Positions 17,260 to 26,437 of a stretch of 64,000 bases of DNA are shown one piece after another (within the stretch, counting starts at the first letter, position 1; each line of letters starts with the position of its first letter). A program made the position numbers and the translations under genes. This DNA is from Rhizobium viscosum (GTDB lineage Bacteria; Pseudomonadota; Alphaproteobacteria; Rhizobiales; Rhizobiaceae). The notes beneath the pieces are model-generated. The model searched no databases. It was not told the origin of the DNA and saw nothing but the letters and a program-made list of their open reading frames with translations. The stretch is taken from NCBI RefSeq assembly GCF_014873945.1, contig NZ_JADBEC010000002.1, forward strand, positions 558,001-622,000, given 5' to 3'.

Positions 17260-19044
17260 TTATGCCGGCAATTGGAAGATCCAATTGGCGATCAATACGA
17301 TGGCGAGGCCGCCGGCAAGCGCGAGGTAGGGCAGTATCCCGGCCTTTTTGACACCGAGGTCCTGGCCCACGAGCCCGAGGTCGTCCATGGCGCCGGGCGG
17401 GAATTTGCCGCCGTCGCGGACGTAGTGGCGATAGGCGAAAACCGGCAGGATAAGCGCGGCGAAGATGAAGCCGACCCAGAGCGCGTTGGCATAGCCCCAG
17501 ACCTTGGCTCCGGCGCCGAGGAAGAGCGCGTTGACGAAGGCAAGCACGGTATTGACGCCGATCAGCCAGGTGGGGGCCTTCCAGGGGCGCTCGACATGAC
17601 CGGAATCCATGCGATGGATCCAGCCGGAATTAAGGTTGAGGAAGTTGAAGATGATGTAGCCGACATTGGAGACGGCGAGCACGAAGAAATAGCCGCCGGC
17701 ATCGGAAGCGATCGCCAGCAGGAAAAGGTTGAAGGCAAAATCTGTCCACATCGCCCGGGTCGGGGCGCCGTGTTCGTTGACATGGTCGAGATATTTCGGC
17801 AGCCAGCCATCCTTCGAGCCCTGGTAGAGCGTGCGCGAGGAGCCTGCCATCGCCGTCATGATGGCGAGGAAAAGCGCCATGATCATCAGCACAACGAGAA
17901 GCTGGGTGACGACACGGCCGGCGCCGATCAGTCCGCCGAGTGCTTCGGCGACACCCGTGCCGTCGACGATGCCCGGCGCCAGCATGCCCGCATGACCGAG
18001 CACGCCCTGGAAGGCGAAAGGTACGAGGAAGAAGAACAGGCAGCAGGCAAGGCCGGAATAGAAGATCGCCTTGAAGGTATCCGTCTTCGGGTTCTTCAGT
18101 TCGCGCGTATAGCAGACCGCAGTCTCGAAACCGTAGGTCGACCAGGCCGCAATATAGAGACCGCCGAGGAAAAGCGTCCAGCCGCCATTGCTCCAGGTAC
18201 CGTCGGTGCCGGCATAGGCGGCCGTCGGCGGAACCAGCCCGGTGACGTTGGCGCTGACGATCTGACCGCTGATGATCGGATAGAGACCGATGATGAGCAG
18301 CGGCACCAGCACGATGATTGCCAGCCATTTCTGGACGCTCGCCGTTTCGGAGATGCCGCGATGCTGGATCGCAAAGATGATCAGCATCAGGATGCCACCG
18401 ATGAAAAAGGTGGCGTTGATATTGGCGGTGGCGAGGAAAGGAATGCTGAAGCTGACGAGCGACCAGCTGCGGATTGCCGGCGTCAGCGCGGCGACGCCGT
18501 CAGCACTCAGCAGCGCCTTGACCGCATCCTCAGGCGAAGTGCCGGCATGGGCTGCAATATATTCGGCGACGCGGGGGCTATCGGCCGTGATGGAGGCGGC
18601 ATGCGCACTGATCCAGGCGAGGACCGCCTGCGAATCCGCCGCCGGGATCGGGAAAAAGGCATTGAGAATATATCCGGCCGCAATGGCGCAGCCGAGCGAA
18701 AGCACAGGCGACCAGGCAAACCAGTTGCACCAGACGGACAGCGGCGCGATGAATTTCGAATAGCGCAGCCAGGCCGTGGCGCCATAGACCGATGCGCCGC
18801 CCGACTTGTTGCCGAACATACCGGCGATTTCGGCATAGGTGAAGGATTGCAGGAAGCCCATGATCATCGAGATGATCCAGACGACAAAGGCGAGCTTGCC
18901 GGTCGTGCCTGCAATACCGCCGATGGAGAAGAGAACAAGCGGCGGCACGCCGGCTGCCACCCAGAACGCGCCCTTCCAGTCAAGCGCGCGTATAAGCTTA
19001 CCTTCGGTGCCGGCGGCAACGCCGGCGTCCACGATATCCGTCAT
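17260..19044 (-). CDS. APC-superfamily amino acid/amine permease (candidate TMA/TMAO permease)
   Basis: This 594-residue inner-membrane permease of the APC superfamily has about twelve hydrophobic segments. It carries the APC-like first helices VAAGVPPLVLFSIGGIAGTTGKLAFVVW and FGNKSGGASVYGATAWLRY, and a helix reading ALFLAIMTAMAGSSRTLYQGSKDGWLPKYL. An unusual loop of about 60 residues (about 150-215) sits between early helices. The start at 19044 (MTDIVDAG) has GGGGA upstream and agrees with the first family-like residues. It is divergent from tdm across a shared 246-bp promoter region, which makes trimethylamine, TMAO or a related amine the most likely substrate. That is inference from position; similar permeases occur beside tdm in marine alphaproteobacteria, as I recall. 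Confidence 0.82.
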   Translation of the reverse strand: MTDIVDAGVAAGTEGKLIRALDWKGAFWVAAGVPPLVLFSIGGIAGTTGKLAFVVWIISMIMGFLQSFTYAEIAGMFGNKSGGASVYGATAWLRYSKFIAPLSVWCNWFAWSPVLSLGCAIAAGYILNAFFPIPAADSQAVLAWISAHAASITADSPRVAEYIAAHAGTSPEDAVKALLSADGVAALTPAIRSWSLVSFSIPFLATANINATFFIGGILMLIIFAIQHRGISETASVQKWLAIIVLVPLLIIGLYPIISGQIVSANVTGLVPPTAAYAGTDGTWSNGGWTLFLGGLYIAAWSTYGFETAVCYTRELKNPKTDTFKAIFYSGLACCLFFFLVPFAFQGVLGHAGMLAPGIVDGTGVAEALGGLIGAGRVVTQLLVVLMIMALFLAIMTAMAGSSRTLYQGSKDGWLPKYLDHVNEHGAPTRAMWTDFAFNLFLLAIASDAGGYFFVLAVSNVGYIIFNFLNLNSGWIHRMDSGHVERPWKAPTWLIGVNTVLAFVNALFLGAGAKVWGYANALWVGFIFAALILPVFAYRHYVRDGGKFPPGAMDDLGLVGQDLGVKKAGILPYLALAGGLAIVLIANWIFQLPA

Positions 19045-19183
19045 CGATGAAATTCCCCATTCTATTTGTTCGGGACGTAGCTTTGCGTACGTCTCCCTGA
19101 ACGCGCCTCCCGTGGCATGCATGGGCTGCCCGGCATTTTCTCGATCCGCGTTCCCGAGCGGATTTCCGAGTCTCGACCCTTTA

Positions 19184-19214
19184 TGTATAGTGAAGATATT
19201 TTCTTTTTAGTCAA
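19184..19214 (-). promoter_or_regulatory. Possible sigma-70 promoter of the permease gene
   Basis: Read leftward, TTGACT (19214-19209) and TATACA (19189-19184) are spaced 19 bp apart within an AT-rich stretch in an otherwise GC-rich region. The spacing is slightly long; ACTATA at 17 bp is an alternative -10. It lies 140 bp upstream of the start codon. Confidence 0.35.
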
Positions 19215-19290
19215 CATCCCTTTACTTTCCGGCGGCATTTTGTCAGCATGATTTGCGTGCCGGAGAGCACATCAATCCCATGAGGACCAC

Positions 19291-21660
19291 ATGCGAGATC
19301 TCCATCCCGGGATGTCAGGGGTGCGACCCGTGTCGGCAAGCATCATCCGCTATCCCGGCATCCCCACGCTACCCGAGAGTGTCGAGCGTTACCGCTGCAA
19401 GGGCGGTGGTTCCCTTGTTGTTCGCGTCGAGGCCGGCGACCACGTCACCCTGATCGACAGCGAAGGCGGACAGACCTGCGAACTCTCATTCCTTGATGAA
19501 AACGGTCGGTTTCAATCGGCCGGCCTCGGCGCGGCCTTCACCGGCTCGGCCGACGGACTGAAGGCCATTCTCTCTTCGGATGACGAGAGTGCCGCCCGGA
19601 CCCGCAGGGCGCTCGAGCGACGCGGGGCTGATCTCGGCACGGCAGGTGCGATCCGCATTTTCAGCGAAGCCTCCGTTGCGGGCAGCAAGGCGGAGTTTGC
19701 GATCGCGATGAAGGGTCTGCTGATTGCCGCCGCACCCGCAGCAGCGATGTCGCCTGACGCGCAGGACACGGCAACGCCGATCGAGATCCGCGTCAGGCGC
19801 AGCAGGCTGATCCGCGACTATGCGGCAGCCCTTCCCGAGCCGATGGCCGATCCGATCGAAGACATTCGCATCAGGGCGGCGACTGCCTCGGCCTACTTCG
19901 TCCGCGCCGGAGAGTTCATCCAGATCATCGACGTCTACGGGAGGCAGTGCACCGATTTCCAGGCCTTTGCCGCCCGCAAGGTCGACAAGGGTCTCGATCT
20001 TGCGCTGGATTCCACCGTCACCCGCACCCTGCTTGGCCGCAGCTATCCGGCCCCCGGCCTGCCGTCCAAAGCTTTCGACCGCGACTTCGAGCCGCTGGTG
20101 GAGATCGTCCAGGATACGGTCGGCCGCCATGACGCATTCGCGACCGCCTGCAATTCGCGCTACTACGACGACATGGGCTATCCCGGCCATGTCAATTGCA
20201 CCGACAATTTCAATGCAGCGCTGGCGCCCTACGGCATACCCGACCGCAAGGGCTGGGAGGCGCTCAACTATTTCTACAATACGAATATCGACCACAACAA
20301 CCAGCTTTATCTCGACGAGCCATGGTCACGGCCGGGCGATTATGTGCTGATGCGGGCGCTGACGGATCTCGTCTGCGTTTCCTCCTCCTGTCCCGACGAT
20401 ATCGATGCGGCCAATGGCTGGGACCCGACCGACATCCACGTCCGCACCTTCTCCGGAAAAGAAAAATTCTCAAGAGCGGTAGCCTATCGCATGACCCCTG
20501 ACGCCGATGTTGAACTGACGCGGGAAACCGCCTTCCACCCTCGCCTTGCGGCACTGACGCGGGATTACACCGAATATCGCGGCTACTGGCTGCCAAATCG
20601 GTTTTCCTCCGAAGGTCCAGTCGAAGAATATTGGGCCTGCCGTGAAAGAGCCGCTGTCATCGACCTGTCGCCGTTGCGCAAATTTGAGGTCACAGGCCCG
20701 GATGCGGAGGAATTGCTGCAATACTGCCTGACGCGCGACGTGCGTAAGCTGTCGACAGGACAGGTCGTCTATTCCGCCATGTGCTACGAGCACGGCGGCA
20801 TGATCGACGATGGCACGCTCTTTCGCCTCGGCGACAAGAATTTCCGCTGGATCGGCGGCGACGATTACAGCGGAATATGGCTGCGCGAACAGGCAGAGAA
20901 GAAGGGCTTCAAGGCCTGGGTCCGCTCCTCGACTGACCAGATGCACAATATCGCCCTGCAGGGTCCGAAGAGCCGCGACATTCTCAAGGAGATCATCTGG
21001 ACGGCGCCGCGCCAGCCCGATATCGGCGAGCTCGAATGGTTCCGCTTTACCGTCGGGCGCATCGGTGGCTTCGAAGGAGCCCCGGTCGTCATCTCGCGCA
21101 CCGGCTATACAGGCGAGCTCGGCTACGAGATCTTCTGTCATCCGAAGGATGCGCTGACCGTCTTCGATGCCGTCTGGAAGGCCGGTGAGCCCTACGGGCT
21201 GAAGCCGATGGGGCTTGAAGCGCTCGACATGGTCCGCATCGAGGCGGGCCTGGTTTTCGCCCATCACGAATTCGACGACCAAACTGATCCGTTCGAGGCC
21301 GGCATCGGCTTCACTGTGCCACTCAAGTCCAAGCAGGACGATTTCATCGGCCGCGAGGCGCTCCTGCGCCGCAAGGAGCATCCGCGCCACCTGATGGTTG
21401 GTCTGGACGTGCAGGCGAACGAAGCGGTCGGCCACGGCGATTGCATTCATGTCGGCCGCGCCCAGATCGGCGTCGTCACCAGCGCGACGCGCTCTCCGAT
21501 CCTCGGCAAGACGATCGCACTCGCCCGCATCGACGTGACCCATGCCGGCGTTGGCACCGAGGTCGAGATCGGCAAGCTCGACGGCCAGCAGAAACGCCTG
21601 CCGGCGGTGATAGTGCCCCTATCACACTACGACCCGCAGAAGACGCGGCCGCGTTCGTAA
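19291..21660 (+). CDS. tdm: Trimethylamine N-oxide demethylase Tdm (DUF1989 + GcvT-like)
   Basis: This 789-residue cytoplasmic enzyme would split TMAO into dimethylamine and formaldehyde, with the C-terminal folate domain able to capture the one-carbon unit. The N-terminal part (about residues 20-400) is DUF1989-like and appears internally repeated (GDHVTLIDSEGGQTCELS and GEFIQIIDVYGRQCTDFQ). The C-terminal part (about 415-775) is an aminomethyltransferase-like folate domain (GYTGELGYEIF...). Cys287, Cys303 and Cys367 are spaced 16 and 64 residues apart, the spacing I recall for the zinc-binding cysteines of characterised Tdm. The start has GAGG five bases before the ATG. It is divergent from the permease and convergent with the PAS gene. 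Confidence 0.92.
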   Translation: MRDLHPGMSGVRPVSASIIRYPGIPTLPESVERYRCKGGGSLVVRVEAGDHVTLIDSEGGQTCELSFLDENGRFQSAGLGAAFTGSADGLKAILSSDDESAARTRRALERRGADLGTAGAIRIFSEASVAGSKAEFAIAMKGLLIAAAPAAAMSPDAQDTATPIEIRVRRSRLIRDYAAALPEPMADPIEDIRIRAATASAYFVRAGEFIQIIDVYGRQCTDFQAFAARKVDKGLDLALDSTVTRTLLGRSYPAPGLPSKAFDRDFEPLVEIVQDTVGRHDAFATACNSRYYDDMGYPGHVNCTDNFNAALAPYGIPDRKGWEALNYFYNTNIDHNNQLYLDEPWSRPGDYVLMRALTDLVCVSSSCPDDIDAANGWDPTDIHVRTFSGKEKFSRAVAYRMTPDADVELTRETAFHPRLAALTRDYTEYRGYWLPNRFSSEGPVEEYWACRERAAVIDLSPLRKFEVTGPDAEELLQYCLTRDVRKLSTGQVVYSAMCYEHGGMIDDGTLFRLGDKNFRWIGGDDYSGIWLREQAEKKGFKAWVRSSTDQMHNIALQGPKSRDILKEIIWTAPRQPDIGELEWFRFTVGRIGGFEGAPVVISRTGYTGELGYEIFCHPKDALTVFDAVWKAGEPYGLKPMGLEALDMVRIEAGLVFAHHEFDDQTDPFEAGIGFTVPLKSKQDDFIGREALLRRKEHPRHLMVGLDVQANEAVGHGDCIHVGRAQIGVVTSATRSPILGKTIALARIDVTHAGVGTEVEIGKLDGQQKRLPAVIVPLSHYDPQKTRPRS

Positions 21661-21666
21661 AAACTT

Positions 21667-22266
21667 TTATTCCACCCTGCGCTGGGCGCTGGTGATCGCC
21701 CTTGCTGCCTCTTCGGACGAATTGGCGAGCTGGCGCATCTCAGCGGCAAGCACGGCGAAGCCGGATCCCGCTGTCCCCGCCCTTGCCGCCTCGATACCGG
21801 CATTGACGGCGAGCAGCTTCAGGTAGCGCAGCGAGTGCAGGATCTCGTTGGTCTTCGAGGCAGTGATGCGCATACCGGCAGTCTGCTCGTCAATGCGCTG
21901 GTAGAGCGACTCGATGTTGATGATGCTGCCCTCGAGATAGAGCAGCTCGCCATTTTCGTCCCAGACGCCTCCTCCCGTCTCCGTCACCCAGACGTAATGT
22001 CCGTCACGGTGGCGGATACGATATTCCATCGTCCAGTCGGTGCGGCTTTCCAGCGCGATGCCGACAACCTTGTCCATCAGCGGCACGTCCTCCTCGCACA
22101 TAATCGACGTGAAGGTGCGTGTCGTGTTGCCGATGATCTCTTCGGCTGGATAGCCGAAGATGCGTTCGATGCCATCGGTCATCTCCAGCATCGTGTAGTT
22201 TTCATCCGCCCGGCAGCGATAGAGAAAACCGCTCATGCGGCCGAGAATGCTGCTCTGAAAATCCAT
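21667..22266 (-). CDS. PAS domain joined to a shortened chemoreceptor signalling tip
   Basis: A 199-residue protein without membrane segments. Residues 5-120 form a PAS fold of the PAS_3 type (YTMLEMTDGIERIFGYPAEEIIGN, WTMEYRIRHRDGHYVWVTE). Residues 130-199 resemble one half of the methyl-accepting chemotaxis hairpin: LLAVNAGIEAARAGTAGSGFAVLAAEMRQLANSSEEAAR, including the CheA/CheW-contact tip, after which the chain stops. HAMP, periplasmic and methylation regions are absent. The start at 22266 has GAGG ahead; a GTG at 22275 is possible. It lies convergent with tdm (6 bp apart) and downstream of tmm on the same strand. It may be a soluble energy or redox sensor, or a truncated receptor. Confidence 0.8.
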   Translation of the reverse strand: MDFQSSILGRMSGFLYRCRADENYTMLEMTDGIERIFGYPAEEIIGNTTRTFTSIMCEEDVPLMDKVVGIALESRTDWTMEYRIRHRDGHYVWVTETGGGVWDENGELLYLEGSIINIESLYQRIDEQTAGMRITASKTNEILHSLRYLKLLAVNAGIEAARAGTAGSGFAVLAAEMRQLANSSEEAARAITSAQRRVE

Positions 22267-22331
22267 GAAGACCACGCCTCGAGAAAATGAGTTGCAGATC
22301 GGGTTTGCTTCGTCTCATTTCAAACACGCCG

Positions 22332-22358
22332 GAAAGGGCCGCGACGGACGACCCTTTC
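22332..22358 (-). terminator. Weak hairpin downstream of tmm
   Basis: A 7-bp stem (GAAAGGG 22332-22338, CCCTTTC 22352-22358), extendable by CCG/CGG with one bulged base, follows the tmm stop codon by 26 bp. A short GTTTGAAA follows in place of a clean U-run. It may reduce read-through into the PAS gene. Confidence 0.35.
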
Positions 22359-22384
22359 TCGGTTACGCGGGAACTTGGGAGAGA

Positions 22385-23722
22385 TCAGTTGCGCAGATAT
22401 TCCTCCATGGAATCGTCGAGCGCCTTCACCCAGGGTGTATGGTGCGTCGGCGACATGTTGCCGGTCATCAGCGAACGATAGGCATGATCGCGGAAACCCA
22501 TGATGTTCTCCGCCTTGTGGTGCTCCCACTCCATGAAGGTCCTGTTGGTCCCCTCGATGTCGAAGCTCGGATAATCGGTTTCGGCGAGCAGCTCCTTCAC
22601 GTAGTCACCCTGATACCAGATCATCTGCTCGGCATCCTCGAGCGTCTCCTCGCGGGCCCGCCACATGTCGAAATTCGCCGTCAGCTCCTCTTCCGACGGC
22701 AATTTGATACGGCCCATCATGACGTCGCGGGCCCACCAGGCCTGCACGTCGAACATGTTGAAGGTGTAGAACTGATCCTGCATGCCGATATAGAAAAGCT
22801 GGGGATTCCCGTCGAAGACCACGCCCTTGTAGAGATGGTCGGCCCAGAGGCGGTTAGCAGTCTTGAGCCTTAGTTCGTCGGGGAGGAAGGGGAAGTGATG
22901 CTGGTATCCCGTGCACAGTATCAGCGCATCCACCTCCTTCGTTGAGCCATCGAGGAAATGGGCGGTGCGGTTTTCGAGCCTGGTGAGCAGCGGCCGTTCT
23001 TCGAAATTATCCGGCCAGTTGAACCCCATCGGCTTCGACCGATAGCTCGTGGTGACCGACTTGGCGCCGTATTTCCAGCATTGCGAGCCGATATCCTCGG
23101 CCGAGTAGCTGCGGCCGACGATGAGGATATCCTTGCCCTTGAATTCCAATGCATCGCGAAAGTCGTGGGCATGCAGTACGCGGCCGTTGAAGGTCTTCAC
23201 GCCTTCGAAATAAGGCACGTTCGGTGTCGAGAAGTGGCCGCTCGCCACCACGACATAGTCGAATTCCTCGTCATACATGCGGTCTTCGAGGCGGTTGTGT
23301 GCGGTGACCGTGAATTTCTTCGTGTCTTCATCGAAACGCACCATGCGAACAGGCGTATTGAAGCGCACCCAATGGCGGACATTCGCCTTCTCGACGCGGC
23401 CCTTGATATAGTCCCAGAGCACGGCGCGCGGCGGATAGGAGGCAATCGGCTTGCCGAAATGTTCCTCGAAGGAATAGTCGGCAAATTCCAGGCATTCCTT
23501 GGGTCCGTTCGACCAGAGGTAACGATACATGCTGCCATGAACCGGCTCGCCATATTCGTCGAGCCCGGTGCGCCAGGTATAGTTCCAAAGCCCGCCCCAG
23601 TCGGACTGCTTTTCGAAGCAGACGATCTCCGGGATCTCGGCACCCTTTTGTGCAGCCGACTGGAAGGCCCGCAACTGGGCAAGCCCGGAAGGACCGGCGC
23701 CGATGACGGCAACTCTTGTCAT
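22385..23722 (-). CDS. tmm: Trimethylamine monooxygenase Tmm
   Basis: This 445-residue flavin-containing monooxygenase oxidises trimethylamine to TMAO with NADPH and oxygen. The FAD site is GAGPSG (about 8-13), the FMO identifying motif is [11 protein letters not shown], and the NADPH site is [10 protein letters not shown]. The stretches [18 protein letters not shown] and [20 protein letters not shown] match the bacterial Tmm subgroup in preference to general FMOs. It is the last gene of the dmmDABC-tmm operon, 66 bp after dmmC. With tdm and dmm next to it, the assignment is strong, although such enzymes also oxidise dimethylsulfide and indole. Confidence 0.93.
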   Translation of the reverse strand: MTRVAVIGAGPSGLAQLRAFQSAAQKGAEIPEIVCFEKQSDWGGLWNYTWRTGLDEYGEPVHGSMYRYLWSNGPKECLEFADYSFEEHFGKPIASYPPRAVLWDYIKGRVEKANVRHWVRFNTPVRMVRFDEDTKKFTVTAHNRLEDRMYDEEFDYVVVASGHFSTPNVPYFEGVKTFNGRVLHAHDFRDALEFKGKDILIVGRSYSAEDIGSQCWKYGAKSVTTSYRSKPMGFNWPDNFEERPLLTRLENRTAHFLDGSTKEVDALILCTGYQHHFPFLPDELRLKTANRLWADHLYKGVVFDGNPQLFYIGMQDQFYTFNMFDVQAWWARDVMMGRIKLPSEEELTANFDMWRAREETLEDAEQMIWYQGDYVKELLAETDYPSFDIEGTNRTFMEWEHHKAENIMGFRDHAYRSLMTGNMSPTHHTPWVKALDDSMEEYLRN

Positions 23723-23788
23723 GAAGCATTCCCCTTTCGATTGTATCGACGTTTTTATCTCATGCAGTCGTTCGCCACCCGCCCGGCA

Positions 23789-24829
23789 TCAGTCCGGAAA
23801 GATGCCGGGGCTTGTCGGTACGCCATCGTCAAATCTGGAGAGCCAGTCTATGGTCGTCTCGCGGTAGCGGGTCAGTCCCTTGTAGTCGATGAGCTCTACT
23901 GGCAGCGTTTTCAGGACACGGGGAAAGCGGCGCGCCCATTTCGGCACCGTTACCAGCTCCTCCATATTCATCAGGTAGCAGCGGATGACGAAGAGGATGG
24001 CATTCGAGCGCGGCAGGCGCCAAAGGCTCTGCAACTCCACGCGAAGATGCACCTTCTCGCCGACATTCTCCGATGTCACGGTCGTGCGATCCGGACCCCA
24101 TTTGTGATAGTTCTCCGGGCTGGTATCCAGTCTCGGATTGATGGTCATCGTCCAGTTGAAGCGGCGCGTCGGCTTGCCCTGCTGCAGGTTCAGGAGAAAT
24201 TTCAGCGCCCTATCGAAGACGCCGATCTGGTGGGCGAGCGGCACCGGACCGTGCCATTCCATGAAATTCATGCCGATATCGAAATCAAGTGACCAGTCGG
24301 CCTGGGTCGTCACCATGCCCGCATCCATCCAGAGATTGCCGTCACGCTGGTCGACGATGCAGAAATCTCCCTGAGCCTGGCGGGTGATGTATTCGAGCGG
24401 TTCATAGGGCAACGTCGAACGGTCACCGAAGGTGAATGTGTCGTCGATGCCGAGCGGCCGGTTGATCCAGCGCCACTGGTCACCGTTCCTGATCAGCGTG
24501 AAATGCTCGGGATAGCCGGCAGCCTGCTCTTCCATCAAGAGCTCCAGCGTATCCCATTGCGCCGTCATCATATGCGGCAGTGCCTGGTAGCGCAGCGGAT
24601 CTTCTTTCAGCACCAGCGCCCGATCCTGCATCTCGGCGACATAATGCTCATCGACATCGATGAGGCTTTCGAACACGGTGCCCTCGCGGCCCTTCACATG
24701 CGGCTCCATGTTGACCGAATACATGTATTCGTCGCGATCGAAGGGAAACGGAAAGCGGCGGATGTTTTCCGGGCTGTTGCGATAGGTGAAGTCGTCGCGG
24801 AAGGTTTCCTGTTTGAAGACGATGGCCAT
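23789..24829 (-). CDS. dmmC: Dimethylamine monooxygenase haem subunit DmmC (HODM/DUF3445 family)
   Basis: This 346-residue protein belongs to the haem-dependent oxidative N-demethylase alpha-like family (DUF3445). Family segments include FPFPFDRDEYMYSVNMEPH, the central FMEWHGPVPLAHQIGVFDRALKFLLNLQ and the WTMTINPRLDTSPENYHKWG region with candidate haem-contact His residues. It is proposed to be the oxygenase part that converts dimethylamine to methylamine and formaldehyde. It follows the reductase gene by 28 bp and precedes tmm. The letter C follows the dmmDABC gene order known from marine bacteria and pseudomonads; the letters may be assigned differently elsewhere. Confidence 0.85.
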   Translation of the reverse strand: MAIVFKQETFRDDFTYRNSPENIRRFPFPFDRDEYMYSVNMEPHVKGREGTVFESLIDVDEHYVAEMQDRALVLKEDPLRYQALPHMMTAQWDTLELLMEEQAAGYPEHFTLIRNGDQWRWINRPLGIDDTFTFGDRSTLPYEPLEYITRQAQGDFCIVDQRDGNLWMDAGMVTTQADWSLDFDIGMNFMEWHGPVPLAHQIGVFDRALKFLLNLQQGKPTRRFNWTMTINPRLDTSPENYHKWGPDRTTVTSENVGEKVHLRVELQSLWRLPRSNAILFVIRCYLMNMEELVTVPKWARRFPRVLKTLPVELIDYKGLTRYRETTIDWLSRFDDGVPTSPGIFPD

Positions 24830-24857
24830 GTCCGTTCTCCTTGTTCCGCTTTCAGCT

Positions 24858-25823
24858 CTAGAGGTCGAGGCTGAGCCTGCTTCCCTCGAAGCGGGAGACG
24901 CAGATCATCACCTTGCGGCCGGAGGCCTTTTCTTCATCGCTCAGATAGACGTCGTGATGCAGGAGCCTGCCCTCGCAGGCCGCAACTGCCGTCTCGCATT
25001 GTCCGCAGGCGCCTCCTCGACAGAGAAAGGGCGCGTCGACGCCGGCCGCCTCGATCGCCTCCAGCATGCTCTCGTGATGGCCGACATGAACCATCTTTTC
25101 CGACCGCAGCAGCTCTATGTCGAAGGGCTTGCCGGGCTGGGAGGATAGAAACCGTTCCGAATGCAGGTTCTGCTCCGGCCAGCCGGCCTCCAATCCCGCC
25201 CTCAATACGCCATCAATCATGCCCGAGGGTCCGCAGACATAAAGATGCGTGCCGAGCGGCTGGCTGTCGAGCAGGCGGGCGAGAGGAATGAAGTTGCTCT
25301 CCGCGTCGCAATAGATCTTCACCCGATGCGAACCGTAGCGGTCGACCAGTTCCCGGCAATAAGCGCCGCGGTCGTGGGAGCGCACCGCATAATGCAGCTC
25401 GAAATTGGCACCCTCACGGGAAAACTGCTCCATCATCGCGATGAAGGGCGTGATACCGATCCCGCCGGCGATCAGAAGATGCTTGCGGGCGCGCCAGTCC
25501 GGCTGAAAGAGGTTGACGGGATAGGAGACCTTCATCTCGTCTCCTTCGCGCACCTTCTCGTGCATGAAGGTCGAGCCGCCGCGCGAATTCTCGACATGCA
25601 GCACGCTGATCTCATAGGCCGAGCAATCCTGCGGCGGCGACATCAGCGAATAGGCGTTGCGCCGCATATGGCCTTCGTCATTCATCGAGACGATGACATG
25701 CGCGCCGCCGGAAAAATAGGGCATCGGCCGGCCATCGAGGCGTTCGAAGCGGAAGCGCTTGATGCGGTCGACGACCGGCGTCACCTTCGTCACGCAGACG
25801 GGAATTTCTGTACCACCGCTCAC
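24858..25823 (-). CDS. dmmB: Dimethylamine monooxygenase reductase subunit DmmB
   Basis: This 321-residue electron-transfer protein resembles phthalate dioxygenase reductase. It has an N-terminal flavin domain (MRRNAYSLMSPP, the flavin-binding RxYS-type motif), a nucleotide domain (HLLIAGGIGITPFIAMMEQ, HLYVCGPSGMID) and a C-terminal plant-type [2Fe-2S] site (CRGGACGQC then Cys in VMICVSR). It would pass electrons from NAD(P)H to the haem subunit. The true start is the GTG at 25823, preceded by GGAGGA, which overlaps the dmmA stop as GTGA. The much longer ATG frame upstream is not family-like. Confidence 0.88.
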   Translation of the reverse strand: MSGGTEIPVCVTKVTPVVDRIKRFRFERLDGRPMPYFSGGAHVIVSMNDEGHMRRNAYSLMSPPQDCSAYEISVLHVENSRGGSTFMHEKVREGDEMKVSYPVNLFQPDWRARKHLLIAGGIGITPFIAMMEQFSREGANFELHYAVRSHDRGAYCRELVDRYGSHRVKIYCDAESNFIPLARLLDSQPLGTHLYVCGPSGMIDGVLRAGLEAGWPEQNLHSERFLSSQPGKPFDIELLRSEKMVHVGHHESMLEAIEAAGVDAPFLCRGGACGQCETAVAACEGRLLHHDVYLSDEEKASGRKVMICVSRFEGSRLSLDL

Positions 25824-26425
25824 AGGAACAATTCCTCCGGGTCTGGGGCGCTGCCGGGCTCCTCGGCGTCGATATTGACGCCCTGGAAGGCGCCGAGTCG
25901 GCGCGAATAGTGGTCGCGTACGAGGAGCGGCAGGCCGCAATGGCTGCAGGTAAACGGGCTATGCGTGACGTTCTCGGTGATGCCCTTGCAATGCACGCAT
26001 TGCACCCGCCGCGCGAGCGAACCGCGATGCTCCGTGATGATCGAGGCGTAGTCCACGCCATGGTCTAGGGCGACCATCATCGCCTGGCCGATGAAGCCTT
26101 CGGTACCTGCAATATAGAGCCGTGTGCCCATGCGGGCGGTCGTTAGCGATCCCTTCAGCCGGAAGAGCAAAGTGGGGATCGTCGGGGCAACAAAGAACAT
26201 GTCGGCGTCGAGGCGGCGCAGTGCCTCGTCATGGCCCGCCCCCTTCGAACCGCGAGCGACATAGAGGATCTCGCTGCGGGAAAGGATAGCTTCATCAAGC
26301 CCCCCCGTCTGATCGAGAAGAGCATTCGCACCCTCTCCCTCCAGCGCGAAAACATGATGCCGGGCCTGCGGCTGGATCGTCAGCCCCCTGTAGACCGGCC
26401 GGCTCTTGATGCCTTCGACAAGCAT
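25820..26425 (-). CDS. dmmA: Dimethylamine monooxygenase subunit DmmA (zinc-ribbon protein)
   Basis: A 201-residue protein of the DmmA family. The first 120 residues form an alpha/beta domain (ILYVARGSKGAGHDEAL, GTRLYIAGTEGFIGQAMMVALDHG), and the C-terminal part has two CxxC pairs (CVHCKGITENVTHSPFTCSHCG), either a zinc ribbon or a rubredoxin-like metal site. It is assumed to form part of the electron-transfer or assembly core of dimethylamine monooxygenase. It starts 12 bp after dmmD and is translationally coupled to dmmB. Confidence 0.85.
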   Translation of the reverse strand: MLVEGIKSRPVYRGLTIQPQARHHVFALEGEGANALLDQTGGLDEAILSRSEILYVARGSKGAGHDEALRRLDADMFFVAPTIPTLLFRLKGSLTTARMGTRLYIAGTEGFIGQAMMVALDHGVDYASIITEHRGSLARRVQCVHCKGITENVTHSPFTCSHCGLPLLVRDHYSRRLGAFQGVNIDAEEPGSAPDPEELFL

Positions 26426-26437
26426 GTCTGCGCCTCC

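Noticed and set aside
17272-19050. A 592-codon plus-strand open frame antisense to the permease gene
   Set aside because: It mirrors a permease with clear membrane segments. Its own product is a highly charged, repetitive chain with no domain, a typical GC-rich shadow frame.
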